Positions 35,200-46,385 are shown, counted from the stretch's first letter. The stretch is DNA of 64,000 nucleotides from Xenophilus azovorans DSM 13620 (GCF_000745855.1 NZ_JQKD01000019.1:47004-111003); one strand, 5' to 3'. A program made the numbers and translations. Notes: a model not told the origin generated them from the sequence alone.

Positions 35200-37344
35200 A
35201 TGACTGTGAATCCCCGGCTGCTGCAGCCGCGAAGCATCGCGGTCGTCGGCGCTTCCGAAGACACGGGCAAGACGCGCGGCAAGATCCTGCGCTGCCTGAA
35301 GAACGCCGGTTTCCCCGGCCCGATCTACCCGGTCAACCCGGGCGGCTACGAGACGATCCAGGGCCTGAAGGCCTACGCGTCCCTGGCCGACCTGCCCGAG
35401 GTGCCCGACCTGCTGCTGGTGGGCATCCCGGGCGCCGGCGTGCCGGCCCTCATCGAGGATGCGGCCGCGCGCGGTTGCGCCGGTGCCGTGGTGTTTTCCT
35501 CCGATGTCGTTCCCGCCGACATGGAGCGCGCGGTCGCGGTGGCGCGCCGCCATGGCATGAACGTCCTCGGCCCGAACACGGAAGGCTTCTACCTGCCCAA
35601 GACGAAGCTCGCCGCCACCTTCGCCCACGTGGTGGAGGAGTGCACCGCGCACCCGCTGCCGCCGCGCCGTGCGAAGCGGCCCGTGGCCGTGGTGTCGCAG
35701 AGCGGCGGCATCGGCTTCGCGCTGTTCGGCCGGGCCGTGCACGCGCACCTGGACCTGCACAGCGTGGTCACCACCGGCAACGAGGCCGACCTGGAAGTGC
35801 TCGACTTCGTCGAGCGGCTGGTCGAGGGCGGCGAGGCCGGCGTGATCCTGCTGTTCATCGAGGGCCTGAAGGACGCCCGCCGCTTCGCAGCGGTGGCGCA
35901 GAAGGCGGCGGCGAAGCAGGTGCCGATCGTGGTGATGAAGGTCGGCCGTTCCGAGGCCGGCCAGCGCGCGGCGATCTCGCATACCGCTCACCTCGCCGGC
36001 GCCGACACCGCGTACGACGCGGCCTTCGAGCGCCACGGCGTGCTCCGCGTGTTCGACGCGGAGGAGATGCTGGCGGCGGGCGCGGCGCTGTCGCTGATGC
36101 CCTTCATGCAAGGTGGCCGCACCGCGGTGGTCACCACCTCCGGTGGCGCCGGCGGCTGGGCTGCCGACCTGCTGTCCGCGCAGGGGCTCGAACTGCCCGC
36201 GTTGAGCGAGACGCTGCAGCGGCGCATCATGGAATTCGTGCCGCCCTATGCGTCGGCCGGCAACCCGGTGGACACCACGGTCGCCGCCACCGACGACAAG
36301 GGCAAGGGCATGCTCGGCGTGATCGATGCGCTGGCCCGCTCCGGCGAAGTCGACGCGGTCGTGGTCAACATGGGCCTCTCGGCCAAGGGCCGCATCGCGG
36401 GGATGGCGGCGGAACTGAAGCCGCTGCTGGAGCGCAGCAGCGTGCCGGTGCTGTTCCACTCGCACATCGCGCCTTCGCAGGAGAACCTGTCGGCGCTGGC
36501 GGACATCGGCGCGCACGGCTTCCCCTCGTTTCGGGCCTGCGCGGCAGCCCTCGACGCGCTGAAGCGCTACGGCCGGTTCCAGCAGCGCCATGTGGAGGCC
36601 GAGGTGCCCACGCGGCGGGTCGCGCAGCCTTCGCCGCTGTTGGCCAAAGGCCGGCTCGCCACCGGCGTGCTGGGCGAGGCCGACACGACGGCACTGCTCG
36701 CGCACTATCGCATCCCGGTGCCGCCGAGCGTGATCGTGCCGGACGCGGCCGCGGCCATGCGGGCGGCGCACGGCATGGGCTTCCCGGTGGTGCTCAAGAT
36801 CCAGTCGCCCGATATCGCGCACAAGACCGAGGCCGGCGGCGTCGAGCTGCAGGTGCAGGCCGACACGCTGCCCGCCGCCTTCGAGCGGCTGATGGCGAAC
36901 GTGAAGCGCCATGCGCCCACCGCTCGCCTGGAAGGCGTGCAGGTGCAGAAGATGATGCCCCCCGGCCACGAGCTGGTGGTGGGCGTGGTCAACGACATCG
37001 ACTTCGGGCCGCTGGTCATGCTCGGCATGGGCGGCATCTACGTCGAGGTGCTGAAGGACGTGGTGTTCGCGCCGCCGCCGATCGCGCGTGGGGAAGCGCT
37101 TCGCATGATCGGCTCGCTCAAGGCGGCCGCGATCCTCAAGGGCGCGCGCGGCCGGCCCGAAGCCGACGTGGAGGCGCTGGCCGACTTCCTCGTCGCGGTG
37201 GCGGAGCTCGCCGCCGACGGCGACGGCGTGGTGGACCAGATCGATTTCAATCCCGTGCTCGTCTACCCCAAGGGGCAGGGCGTGGTCGCGGTCGACGCGC
37301 TGGTGGCCGCGGCCGCTGCGCAACAGGAGGGCCAGCATGGCTGA
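35200..37344 (+). CDS. ADP-forming acyl-CoA synthetase (acetate-CoA ligase family), single-chain
   Basis: A 714-residue paralogue of 31448-33589 with the same order of domains: CoA-binding 'SIAVVGASEDTGKT', flavodoxin-like, and ATP-grasp ('FPVVLKIQSPDIAHKTEAGG'). The candidate phosphohistidine is in 'ISHTAHLAG'. Its end overlaps the DUF35 gene by 8 bases. Domain-by-domain similarity with the first synthetase suggests an old duplication with divergent acid specificity. Confidence 0.92.
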   Translation: MTVNPRLLQPRSIAVVGASEDTGKTRGKILRCLKNAGFPGPIYPVNPGGYETIQGLKAYASLADLPEVPDLLLVGIPGAGVPALIEDAAARGCAGAVVFSSDVVPADMERAVAVARRHGMNVLGPNTEGFYLPKTKLAATFAHVVEECTAHPLPPRRAKRPVAVVSQSGGIGFALFGRAVHAHLDLHSVVTTGNEADLEVLDFVERLVEGGEAGVILLFIEGLKDARRFAAVAQKAAAKQVPIVVMKVGRSEAGQRAAISHTAHLAGADTAYDAAFERHGVLRVFDAEEMLAAGAALSLMPFMQGGRTAVVTTSGGAGGWAADLLSAQGLELPALSETLQRRIMEFVPPYASAGNPVDTTVAATDDKGKGMLGVIDALARSGEVDAVVVNMGLSAKGRIAGMAAELKPLLERSSVPVLFHSHIAPSQENLSALADIGAHGFPSFRACAAALDALKRYGRFQQRHVEAEVPTRRVAQPSPLLAKGRLATGVLGEADTTALLAHYRIPVPPSVIVPDAAAAMRAAHGMGFPVVLKIQSPDIAHKTEAGGVELQVQADTLPAAFERLMANVKRHAPTARLEGVQVQKMMPPGHELVVGVVNDIDFGPLVMLGMGGIYVEVLKDVVFAPPPIARGEALRMIGSLKAAAILKGARGRPEADVEALADFLVAVAELAADGDGVVDQIDFNPVLVYPKGQGVVAVDALVAAAAAQQEGQHG

Positions 37345-37729
37345 AGAACAGGACAAGCCGTTGGGCATCGACGCCCGCTTCCAGCGTTTCCTCGACGAGG
37401 GCCGCTTCATGATCCAGCGCAGCCGCAAGACCGGCCGCGCCTTCTACTACCCGCGCCTGGCGGAGCCGGGCACCGGCGACACCGAGCTCGAGTGGTTCGA
37501 GCCCAGCGGCCTGGGCGTGGTGTATTCGACCACCGTGGTGCGCACCAAGCCGCCGGCGGAGCCTTACAACGTCGCGCTGGTGGACCTGGAGGAGGGCCCG
37601 CGGGTGACCACGCGGGTGGTCGGCGTGCAGGCTACCGACGTGAAGATCGGCATGAAGGTGCGGGCGAGGATCGAGCAGGCGGACGGCAAGGCGCTGCTGG
37701 TGTTCGTGCCGGAAGGGAGCGCGCAATGA
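37337..37729 (+). CDS. DUF35/OB-fold protein, thiolase partner
   Basis: A 130-residue protein of the DUF35 (OB-fold, acyl-CoA-associated) family: 'GVVYSTTVVRTKPPAEPYNVALVDLEEGPRV'-type beta-barrel core and 'VRARIEQ' near the end. The N-terminal zinc ribbon that normally has four Cys is degenerate: no Cys is present. DUF35 proteins bind thiolases or aldolases and are needed for their folding or activity. It overlaps both neighbours, the thiolase by ATGA, so the two are made in equal amounts. Confidence 0.85.
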   Translation: MAEEQDKPLGIDARFQRFLDEGRFMIQRSRKTGRAFYYPRLAEPGTGDTELEWFEPSGLGVVYSTTVVRTKPPAEPYNVALVDLEEGPRVTTRVVGVQATDVKIGMKVRARIEQADGKALLVFVPEGSAQ

Positions 37730-38889
37730 CGCAGATGAAATTTCCACGCGGCAAGACCGCGGTGGTCGGGGCCGCCACTTTCGGGATGGGCGCCGCTCCC
37801 GGCTACGAGGCCATCGACCTGGCGGTGCAGGCCGGGCTGAAGGCGCTGGCCGATGCCGGCCTGAAGCCGTCGGACGTCGATGGCCTGTTCACCACGCTGC
37901 CGCAGGACCCGTTCTCCTCGCTGACGATCGCCGAGTACTACGGCATCCATCCGAAGGTGACGGACAACCTGCGCACCGGCGGCTCCTCGTTCCAGGTCCA
38001 GGCGATGTGGGCCGCGCTGGCGCTCGAGGCGGGCCTGTGCGATGTGGCGCTGATCACCTACGGCAGCAACCAGCGCTCGGCCACCGGCGGCCTGGTCTCC
38101 ACCGCCGGCGCCACGCCCGTCGTGTACGAGCACCGCTACAAGCCGATGAACCCGCCCTCGTCCTACGCGATGGCAGCGGCCCGCCACATGCACCAGTACG
38201 GCACCACGCGCAAGCAGCTGGCGGAAGTGGCGGTCGCTGCGCGCAAGTGGGCGCAGCTCAATCCGGAGGCCTTCATGCGCGACGAGCTCAGCGTCGAGGA
38301 CGTGCTGGCGTCACGCCTGGTGTCGGACCCGCTGACGGTGCGCGACTGCTGCCTCGTCACCGACGGCGCCGCCGCGGTGGTCATGGTCCGCGCCGACCGG
38401 GCGAAGGACTTCCCGAAGAAGCCGGCCTACCTGCTCGGCTCGGCGTCGGCCACCTGGCACCGCTCGATCGCCAACATGCCCGACCTCACCGTGACGGCGG
38501 CGAAGGAAAGCGGCGAGCGTGCCTATGCGCAGGCGGGGCTGTCGGCCAGGGACATCGACGTCGCGATCCTCTACGACGCCTTCACCATCAACACCATCCT
38601 GTTCCTCGAAGACCTCGGCTTCTGCGCCAAGGGCGAGGGCGGCGCCTTCGTCGACAACGGCGGCATCGCTCCCGGTGGCCGGCTGGCAGTCAATACCAAC
38701 GGCGGCGGCCTGTCCTGCGTGCATCCCGGCATGTATGGCCTGTTCACCATGGTCGAGGCGGTCGAGCAGGTGCGCGGCAGCGCCGGCGCGCGCCAGGTGA
38801 AGGATGCGAAGCTGGCCATCGCGCACGGCAACGGAGGCGTGCTCTCCTCGCAGGCCACGGCCATCTTCGGATCGGAAGCAACGCTGTGA
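37726..38889 (+). CDS. SCP2-type thiolase-like protein lacking the usual nucleophilic Cys
   Basis: A 387-residue thiolase-fold protein. Where condensing thiolases carry the nucleophile, the sequence reads 'RTGGSSFQ' (residues 83-90), with Ser and no Cys. The His-bearing 'AHGNGGVLSS' end is kept, and 'LYDAFTINTI' lies in the middle. Steroid side-chain aldolases (Ltp2 with a DUF35 partner) share such changes and this arrangement, so a retro-aldol C-C cleavage is a serious alternative to thiolysis. Coupled to the DUF35 gene; its TGA overlaps the ATG of the following Bug gene. Confidence 0.88.
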   Translation: MTQMKFPRGKTAVVGAATFGMGAAPGYEAIDLAVQAGLKALADAGLKPSDVDGLFTTLPQDPFSSLTIAEYYGIHPKVTDNLRTGGSSFQVQAMWAALALEAGLCDVALITYGSNQRSATGGLVSTAGATPVVYEHRYKPMNPPSSYAMAAARHMHQYGTTRKQLAEVAVAARKWAQLNPEAFMRDELSVEDVLASRLVSDPLTVRDCCLVTDGAAAVVMVRADRAKDFPKKPAYLLGSASATWHRSIANMPDLTVTAAKESGERAYAQAGLSARDIDVAILYDAFTINTILFLEDLGFCAKGEGGAFVDNGGIAPGGRLAVNTNGGGLSCVHPGMYGLFTMVEAVEQVRGSAGARQVKDAKLAIAHGNGGVLSSQATAIFGSEATL

Positions 38890-39869
38890 TGCCAACGAAG
38901 CTCACCCGCCGCCAGGCGCTGGCCCTGGCGCTCGGCGCCTGCTCCGCGCCGCTGCCCGCGTTCGCTGCGGGCTATCCCGACAAGCCGATCCGCATGATGG
39001 TGGCGTTCCCTGCCGGCGGCGGCCCCGACCTGCTGGCCCGCACGCTTGCGGAGGCGCTGCGCACCACCAAGGGCTGGAACGTGGTGATCATGAACAAGCC
39101 GGGCGCGGGCGGCAACCTCGGCACCGGCGAGGTGGCGAACGCGGCGCCCGACGGCTACACCGTGCTGTTCGGGCACGTCGGCGCGCTCGCGGTGAACCCG
39201 ACGCTTTTCAAGCAGCTGCCGTTCGACCCGCTGAAGGACTTCGCGCCGGTCGGCATGATCGCCACCTCGCCGCTGGTGGCGGTGACCGGCGCCGGCAAGC
39301 CCTACCAGTCGCTGCGCGATGTGCTCGCCGAGGCGAAGAAGCGCCCGGGCGAGATCTCGGTCGGCTTCTCCGGCAGCGGCACCATCTCGCACCTGAGCAT
39401 GACGCAGCTCGCCTCGCTGGCCGGCGTCAAACTGAGCTTCGTGCCGTACAAGGGCGCCTCGCAGGGCATCGTCGATGTGGTCGCGGGCAACGTGGACGTC
39501 TACGTGTCCTCGATGGGCTCGCTGGTCCAGCACGTGCGCGGCGGCAAGGCACGGGCGCTGGCCATCACCAGCGCGGCGCGCTCGCCGGAGCTGCCCGAGG
39601 TGGCCACGGTGGCGGAGCAGGGCTTTCCCGGCTTCGAGGCCGCCACCTGGTTCGGCATGGTGGCGCCCAAGGGCACGCCCGCCGCCGTGGTCGCCGAACT
39701 GAACGCCGCGCTGCAGGCCGCGCTGAACAGTCCCGCGGTGGCCGAGAAGTACCGCACCGACGGCTCGGTGCCCGTGGCCAGCACGCCGGACGAGTTCGGC
39801 CGCCTCCTGCGCTCGGAGACCACGCGCTGGGGCAAGGTGGTTCGCGACGCCGGGGTCGAACTGCAGTGA
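38889..39869 (+). CDS. Bug/TctC-family periplasmic substrate-binding protein
   Basis: A 326-residue receptor. Leader 'KLTRRQALALALGACSA' fits a twin-arginine signal. Motifs: 'YPDKPIRMMVAFPAGGG', 'IMNKPGAGG', 'FVPYKGAS'. It overlaps the thiolase stop by one base and the amidohydrolase start (GTGA) at its own end, so uptake and catabolism are translationally tied. Ligand unknown. Confidence 0.92.
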   Translation: MPTKLTRRQALALALGACSAPLPAFAAGYPDKPIRMMVAFPAGGGPDLLARTLAEALRTTKGWNVVIMNKPGAGGNLGTGEVANAAPDGYTVLFGHVGALAVNPTLFKQLPFDPLKDFAPVGMIATSPLVAVTGAGKPYQSLRDVLAEAKKRPGEISVGFSGSGTISHLSMTQLASLAGVKLSFVPYKGASQGIVDVVAGNVDVYVSSMGSLVQHVRGGKARALAITSAARSPELPEVATVAEQGFPGFEAATWFGMVAPKGTPAAVVAELNAALQAALNSPAVAEKYRTDGSVPVASTPDEFGRLLRSETTRWGKVVRDAGVELQ

Positions 39870-40708
39870 ACGCGGGCGCGGCGGGGATGCCGATGCCGCC
39901 GGGAGCCTGCGACTGCCACATGCACGTCTACGACCGCCGCTACCCGGCGGTCGCCGGTGCGCGCCTGCTGCCGCCGGACGCCCCGGTTGCGCAATACCTT
40001 GCGCTGCGCACTGCGCTCGGCCTGCAGCGCACCGTCTGCGTGACGCCTTCGACCTATGGCACCGACAACCGCAGCATGCTGGCCGCAGTCGCCGAGCTGG
40101 GTGACAGCGCGCGCGGCGTGGCTGTGGTCGACGCCTCCGTGCCCGACGAGGAACTGCGCCGGCTGCATGCCCTGGGCGTGCGCGGCATCCGCCTGAACCT
40201 GTCGATGGGCGTCTCGGCGACGCCCGCCATGCTGCGCCCGCTCGCGAAGCGCATTGCGCCGCTCGGATGGCACGTGCAGCTGATCGTGCCCGCCGACCGG
40301 CTGTCTGCGCTGGCACCCGACCTCGACGCGCTGCCGGTGGATTTCGTGCTGGACCACTTCGCCAAGATCGCGCCTTCCGGCCTCGGCGGCGAGGCGCACA
40401 AGCGCGTGCTGCGGTGGCTGGAACACGGGCGCGGCTGGGTCAAGCTGTCCGGCGCGTACCTCGTGAGCGAGGCGGAGAACCACGACGGCCGCGACGCCGG
40501 TGCGCTGGCGCGCAGCTTCCTCGCGGCGGCACCCGAGCGGGTGGTGTGGGGCACCAACTGGCCCCATGCCACTGCCTCGGCGGGCTTGCATCCATGGCCG
40601 GATGATGCGGCGCTGCTGGGACTGCTGGCGCGCTGGTGCGGTGACACCGCGGCGCTGCAACGGGTCCTGGTCGACAACCCGGCACGGCTGTACGGCTTCG
40701 CAGCATGA
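39866..40708 (+). CDS. Amidohydrolase-2 family hydrolase, PDC hydrolase (LigI)-like
   Basis: A 280-residue TIM-barrel metal-dependent or metal-free hydrolase. 'CDCHMHVYD' near residue 16 gives the first HxH; 'FVLDHFAK' and 'VWGTNWPHAT' are typical of 2-pyrone-4,6-dicarboxylate lactonase-like enzymes. The GTG start overlaps the Bug stop (GTGA). It would open a lactone or cleave a C-C or C-N bond of the imported compound. Followed by an 87-base gap before the dehydrogenase gene. Confidence 0.88.
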   Translation: MNAGAAGMPMPPGACDCHMHVYDRRYPAVAGARLLPPDAPVAQYLALRTALGLQRTVCVTPSTYGTDNRSMLAAVAELGDSARGVAVVDASVPDEELRRLHALGVRGIRLNLSMGVSATPAMLRPLAKRIAPLGWHVQLIVPADRLSALAPDLDALPVDFVLDHFAKIAPSGLGGEAHKRVLRWLEHGRGWVKLSGAYLVSEAENHDGRDAGALARSFLAAAPERVVWGTNWPHATASAGLHPWPDDAALLGLLARWCGDTAALQRVLVDNPARLYGFAA

Positions 40709-40795
40709 GCGCGCCGGGCCGCTCCCAAGCGCTCATCCCGGAGCGCGAAGCGCGGAGGGTAGTCCAATGAGCGTCGCCCGGCCGAAGGTGCTCGA

Positions 40796-41734
40796 ATGAG
40801 CGCACGCATCGTGCTGACCCTGCCTGCGCTGCCGGCAGCCGCGCAGACGCTGCTCGCCCGCCACGAGCTGCACTTCGCCGACCCGCGCGAGGCAGCGCCC
40901 GGCCAACTCGCCGACTTCGTCCGCGCCCGCGACCCGCACGCCCTGTTCGTCCGCTTCGGCCGCATCGATGCGCAGGTGCTGGAAGCCGCGCCGTCCCTGC
41001 GGGTGATCGCCCGCCACGGGAGCGGCCTGGACACCATCGACCTGGAATGCGCCCGCGCGCGCGGCATCGCGGTGAGCGCCACGCCAGGTGCCAATGCGGT
41101 GGCGGTGGCGGAGCACGCACTCGCGCTGCTCCTCGCCTGTGCCAAGGGCGTCGCGCGGCTCGATGCGCGCATGCACGCCGGCCACTGGGACAAGGCCGCC
41201 CACCAGGGCATGCAGCTCGCCAGCCGCACGCTCGGCATCATCGGTCTCGGCCCGGTCGGGTTGCGGATGGCGCGGCTCGCCGGCGCGATCGGGATGCGCG
41301 TGATCGCCGCGACGCGCACGCCGCGCGCCGTGCCGCGTCACGTGCGCCTCGTGGCGCTGGACGACCTCTGGCCGGCGTGCGATGCGATCTCCCTGCATTG
41401 CGCCCTGAACGCGGCAACGCAGGGGATCGTGAACGCAGGCATGCTGGCGCGCTGCCGGCACGGCGTGCTGCTCGTGAACACGGGCCGCGGCGGCCTGATC
41501 GATGATGCAGCGCTGGTGGCGGCGCTCCGCTCGGGCCAGGTGTGCGCCGCCGGACTCGACACATTCACCCGCGAGCCCGCCGGCCCGGACAATCCCTACG
41601 CAGGGCTGGCCAACGCGGTGCTCACGCCGCACGTCGGCGCGGCGACACCGCAGGCGTTCGAATCGGCCGCAGTGCAGGCCGCCCGGCAACTGCTGGCGGG
41701 CCTGCGTGTCACAGGCAAGAAGACTGCCTTATGA
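40796..41734 (+). CDS. D-isomer-specific 2-hydroxyacid dehydrogenase
   Basis: A 312-residue NAD(P)-dependent enzyme: nucleotide motif 'GLGPVGLRMARLAG', catalytic Arg in 'VNTGRGGLID', Glu in 'FTREPAG', and His in 'TPHVGAATP'. It could interconvert a 2-keto acid and 2-hydroxy acid from the pathway. Last gene of the plus-strand block, converging with selB 9 bases away. An 87-base leader with GC-rich repeats and a tiny ATG-TGA frame precedes it, so it may have its own start of expression. Confidence 0.9.
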   Translation: MSARIVLTLPALPAAAQTLLARHELHFADPREAAPGQLADFVRARDPHALFVRFGRIDAQVLEAAPSLRVIARHGSGLDTIDLECARARGIAVSATPGANAVAVAEHALALLLACAKGVARLDARMHAGHWDKAAHQGMQLASRTLGIIGLGPVGLRMARLAGAIGMRVIAATRTPRAVPRHVRLVALDDLWPACDAISLHCALNAATQGIVNAGMLARCRHGVLLVNTGRGGLIDDAALVAALRSGQVCAAGLDTFTREPAGPDNPYAGLANAVLTPHVGAATPQAFESAAVQAARQLLAGLRVTGKKTAL

Positions 41735-41743
41735 GGGTGTACC

Positions 41744-43731
41744 TCAGCGAGGATGCGCAGGAAGGCCCGCGCGCGTTTGCCGAGAAGCGGCCGCCGCTGT
41801 GGCGGGGGCGCTGACCGGCCCCGGCGCGCTGGCCGCCCCGAGCACTGCCCTGAAGTCCTGCCGCATGCATCGGACATCGCCGATGCGCAAGGTCACGCCG
41901 AGCCGGTCCAGCGCCTCGAGGACCCGGATCGCGAGCTGGCGCCCGAGCCCCGTCCGGTCACGGTAGTCGGCGGCTCCGAAGTGGCCGGCGGGCAGCGTCT
42001 GCACCAGTTCGTGCGCGACGGCTGCGAAAACGGCCATGGTGCTGCGCAGGTAGTAGCGATCGTCGGTCACCCGGACCACCTCGCCGCCGGCGGCCTGGCG
42101 GCGCAGCAGGTCGTGCAGCAGCATTTCCTTCAGGCCGGTGTCGGCGGCGAGCTGTGCGACGGTGAGGCCGCGCAGGCCAGCGGCTGCCAGTGCGGGCGAC
42201 GCGATTTGCCACATGCGCTGGTCGGCCGGGTTGCGGGTGCTCACGTGGCCTGGGCGGCGGACCCGGCCGGAGGCCACCTCGACGCGCTGCACGGCGGCCA
42301 ATGCGCGCAGCACGGCGTCGAATACCCGCGGGGGCAGGCTCTCGCCGCACGCCCGGCGCAGGGCGTGCGCCTCCATGCCGGCGGCTTGGGGCTGCTCGCG
42401 GTGGCAGCGGTCGACGGCCGCTTCGATGGCGGCGTGCAGCCGCTCGACGCGTTCGCGCGGGAGGGCAAGGGTGGGCCCCAACGCAACCAGCCCCGCGTCC
42501 GCCAACAGGGCCGGCAGGCTCCCGGGATCGAGGTTGTGGGCGCGCTGCCAGCGGTCGAGGTCCACGCCTTCCGGGGTACATTCGGCGAGGGCGGCCAGGG
42601 ACGCCGCCGCGCCGGGCTTTTCCATCGCGGCGAGTTGCTGTGCGCGCTGCGCCGGCGGCTGCCGCCGTGCGGGCGGCCACGGGTCGATCACGACGCCGCC
42701 GCCCAGCGTCCGGCGCGCCGACGCGTCCCGCAGGATGAACCGGTCGCCATGCAGCGCCGCCACGGGCTGCTCCAGCACGAGGCGCGCATGCGCGGTTGCG
42801 CCGGGGCCGAGCGCGGCCCCGCGCTGCAGGGCGACGCGGGCCGGCACGTGGGCGGTGCCGATGTGGACGTGCACCGGCGTCCAATGCGCAGCTTCCTCTT
42901 CCGGCAACAGTCGCAGCCGGATGTCCAGGCGCTGCGTCGGCGCATGCAACGCGGAATCCAGCAGCCACCCGCCCCGACCTGCTTCGCCGACTTCGATGCC
43001 GGCAAGGTTGAGTGCACAGCGTTCGCCGGCGGCCGCCCGAGGCACCGACCGCCGGTCACGCTGTACCGCGCGTACCCGCGTGACGACACCGGACGGCGAC
43101 AGTTGCAGGCGATCGCCCTCGGCGATCGCGCCGTCGAGCACCGTGCCCGTCACCACCGTGCCGCTGCCCGGCACGGTGAAGGCGCGGTCGATGACGTAGC
43201 GCGCACGGCGGCCGCCGGTGTGCTGCCGCTGCAGGGTGGCGGCGCGCGCCGCGAGGGCCTCACGGAACTCCGCGAGCCCGTCACCCGCAGGTGCGGCCAC
43301 GGGGAACACGGCCGCCCGCGCGAACCCGGTGGGCGCGAGCAGCGCTTCCACCTCTGCCATCACCTCGCGCAGGCGTGCCGGGGCCACGCGGTCGATCTTG
43401 GTGAGTGCGACGCTGGCGCTCGCGACACCGAGCAGGTCGACGATGGCCAGATGCTCGCGCGTCTGCGGCATCACGCCGTCGTCCGCGGCCACCACCAGCA
43501 ACACATGGTCGACGGCGCACACGCCGGCCAGCATGTTGCGCACGAAGCGTTCGTGACCGGGCACGTCGACGAAGCCGATGGTCGCGCCTTCGGCCGTGCG
43601 CCAATAGGCGAAACCGAGGTCGATCGAGATCCCGCGGCGCTTCTCTTCGGGGAGCCGGTCGGTATCCACGCCGGTGAGCGCTTTCACCAGCGTGGTCTTG
43701 CCGTGGTCGATGTGGCCGGCCGTGGCGACGA

Positions 43732-43735
<4 letters not shown>
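41744..43735 (-). CDS. selB: Selenocysteine-specific elongation factor SelB
   Basis: A 663-residue GTPase that brings Sec-tRNA to UGA codons that carry a SECIS. G1 'GHIDHGKT' at residues 7-14, G3 'DVPGH' at 57-61, 'TKIDR' for G4; then EF-Tu-like barrels and a C-terminal run of winged helices (about 400-640) that bind the SECIS RNA. The start ATG overlaps the selA stop (ATGA). The open frame upstream lies inside selA. With selA and selC it makes a complete local Sec insertion kit apart from selD, which is not in the window. Confidence 0.96.
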
Positions 43736-45129
<1,394 letters not shown>

Positions 45130-45150
45130 ATGCGGCCTCTCGGAGGAGGG

Positions 45151-45242
45151 CGGAAGAGAGTGGGAGTCGAACCCACACAGGACCGCGGGCGGCCCACTCC
45201 GGGTTTGAAGTCCGGCCACTCCACCGGGAGCGCGTCCCTTCC
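45151..45242 (-). tRNA. selC: tRNA-Sec (anticodon TCA)
   Basis: A 92-base selenocysteine tRNA without encoded CCA. The acceptor stem has 8 bp (GGAAGGGA against TCTCTTCC), diagnostic of tRNA-Sec; the anticodon TCA is at 45206-45208; a long extra arm and the T-loop GGTTCGACTCC are present; the discriminator base is G. Directly upstream of selA, so tRNA and enzyme are probably cotranscribed or lie in tandem. Confidence 0.97.
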
Positions 45243-45402
45243 TTTGTTCATGAATTCTGGGTGCAAGCGAGCCGGGAGCGTGCCATCCATGGGTGACCCT
45301 GTCCACCACGCTGCCGTTTCCATCACGCATGTGCTGCTTTGCGCCGAAAGGGCCACCAGCGGCCGGGCACTGCTACGCTGCCCGCGACAAGGAGACGAGC
45401 TC

Positions 45403-46371
45403 ATGGCGAAACTTCTGGCGCTGGCATGCACGTGGCTGTTGGCGGCGGCATCGGCGTTGGCGCAAGGCGCCTACCCTTCGCGTCCCGTGAAGCTGCTGGT
45501 CGGCTTCGCGCCCGGCGGCTCGGTGGATATCGCCGCGCGCATTGTGGCGGAGGGTCTCGGGCCTCGGCTGGGCCAGCAGGTGGTGGTGGAGAACCGGGCC
45601 GGCGGCAGCGGGGTGCTCGCTTCCCAGGCGGTCGCCAAAGCCGACCCCGACGGCCATACGCTCCTGTTCGCGAGCAACGGCGCGCTCACCATCAACCCGC
45701 ACCTGGCGCCCGGGCAGGGCGATCCGATGGCAGACTTCCTGCCTGTGGCGCGCATCGCCCGGGTGGATGCGCTGCTGGTGGTGCATCCGCAGGTACCCGC
45801 GGCCAGCTTCGGCGAGTTCATCGCGCTGCTCAAGCGCGAGCCCGGCAAGTATTCGTTCTCGAGCTCGCCCTATGGCCCGACCCACCTCGCCGGGGAGCTG
45901 CTGAAGAAGCGCGCCGACGTGAACATGCTGCACATCCCGTACAAGGGCGATGCCCCGGCGCTGGTGGACACCATGAGCGGGGTCGTGCCCGCCAACATCT
46001 CCGTCGTGCCCTCGGTCTCGAAGTTCATCCACGCCGGCAAGGTGCGGGCGCTGGCGTCGTTCGGCGAGAAGCGGCTGGCGGAGTTCCCCGACCTGCCTAC
46101 GGTGAGCGAGCTCGGCTATCCGGGCGTGACCGCCGGCGCCTGGTATGCGGTGCTGGCGCCGAAGGGCACGCCCTCCGCGATCGTGCAGCAGCTGCAGCGC
46201 GAACTGCAGACGGCGCTGAAGGACCCGCAGGTGATCGCACGGATGAGCGCCGCCGGGATGGAGTCCTTCCCCAGCGCCGGGCCGCAGGAGACCGGCGAGT
46301 ACATCCAGCAGGAATACCGCAAATGGGGCGCGCTGATCCGCGAGGCGAATATCCGGATGACCAACAACTAG
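45403..46371 (+). CDS. Bug/TctC-family periplasmic substrate-binding protein
   Basis: A 322-residue receptor with a clear Sec leader ('LALACTWLLAAASALAQG') and an AGGAGACGAG site before the ATG. Motifs: 'YPSRPVKLLVGFAPGG', 'VVENRAGGSG', 'LHIPYKGDAP'. It is divergent from selC and starts the operon that contains the selenoprotein, with a 14-base gap to the next gene. The frame is open upstream only by antisense to selA. The arrangement implies that the selenoprotein acts on an imported carboxylate (inference). Confidence 0.92.
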   Translation: MAKLLALACTWLLAAASALAQGAYPSRPVKLLVGFAPGGSVDIAARIVAEGLGPRLGQQVVVENRAGGSGVLASQAVAKADPDGHTLLFASNGALTINPHLAPGQGDPMADFLPVARIARVDALLVVHPQVPAASFGEFIALLKREPGKYSFSSSPYGPTHLAGELLKKRADVNMLHIPYKGDAPALVDTMSGVVPANISVVPSVSKFIHAGKVRALASFGEKRLAEFPDLPTVSELGYPGVTAGAWYAVLAPKGTPSAIVQQLQRELQTALKDPQVIARMSAAGMESFPSAGPQETGEYIQQEYRKWGALIREANIRMTNN

Positions 46372-46385
46372 GGCCTGTTCGCGCT

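Noticed and set aside
40767..40799. Eleven-codon ATG-TGA frame before the 2-hydroxyacid dehydrogenase
   Set aside because: Could be a leader peptide, but nothing in its sequence suggests attenuation; left as a remark.
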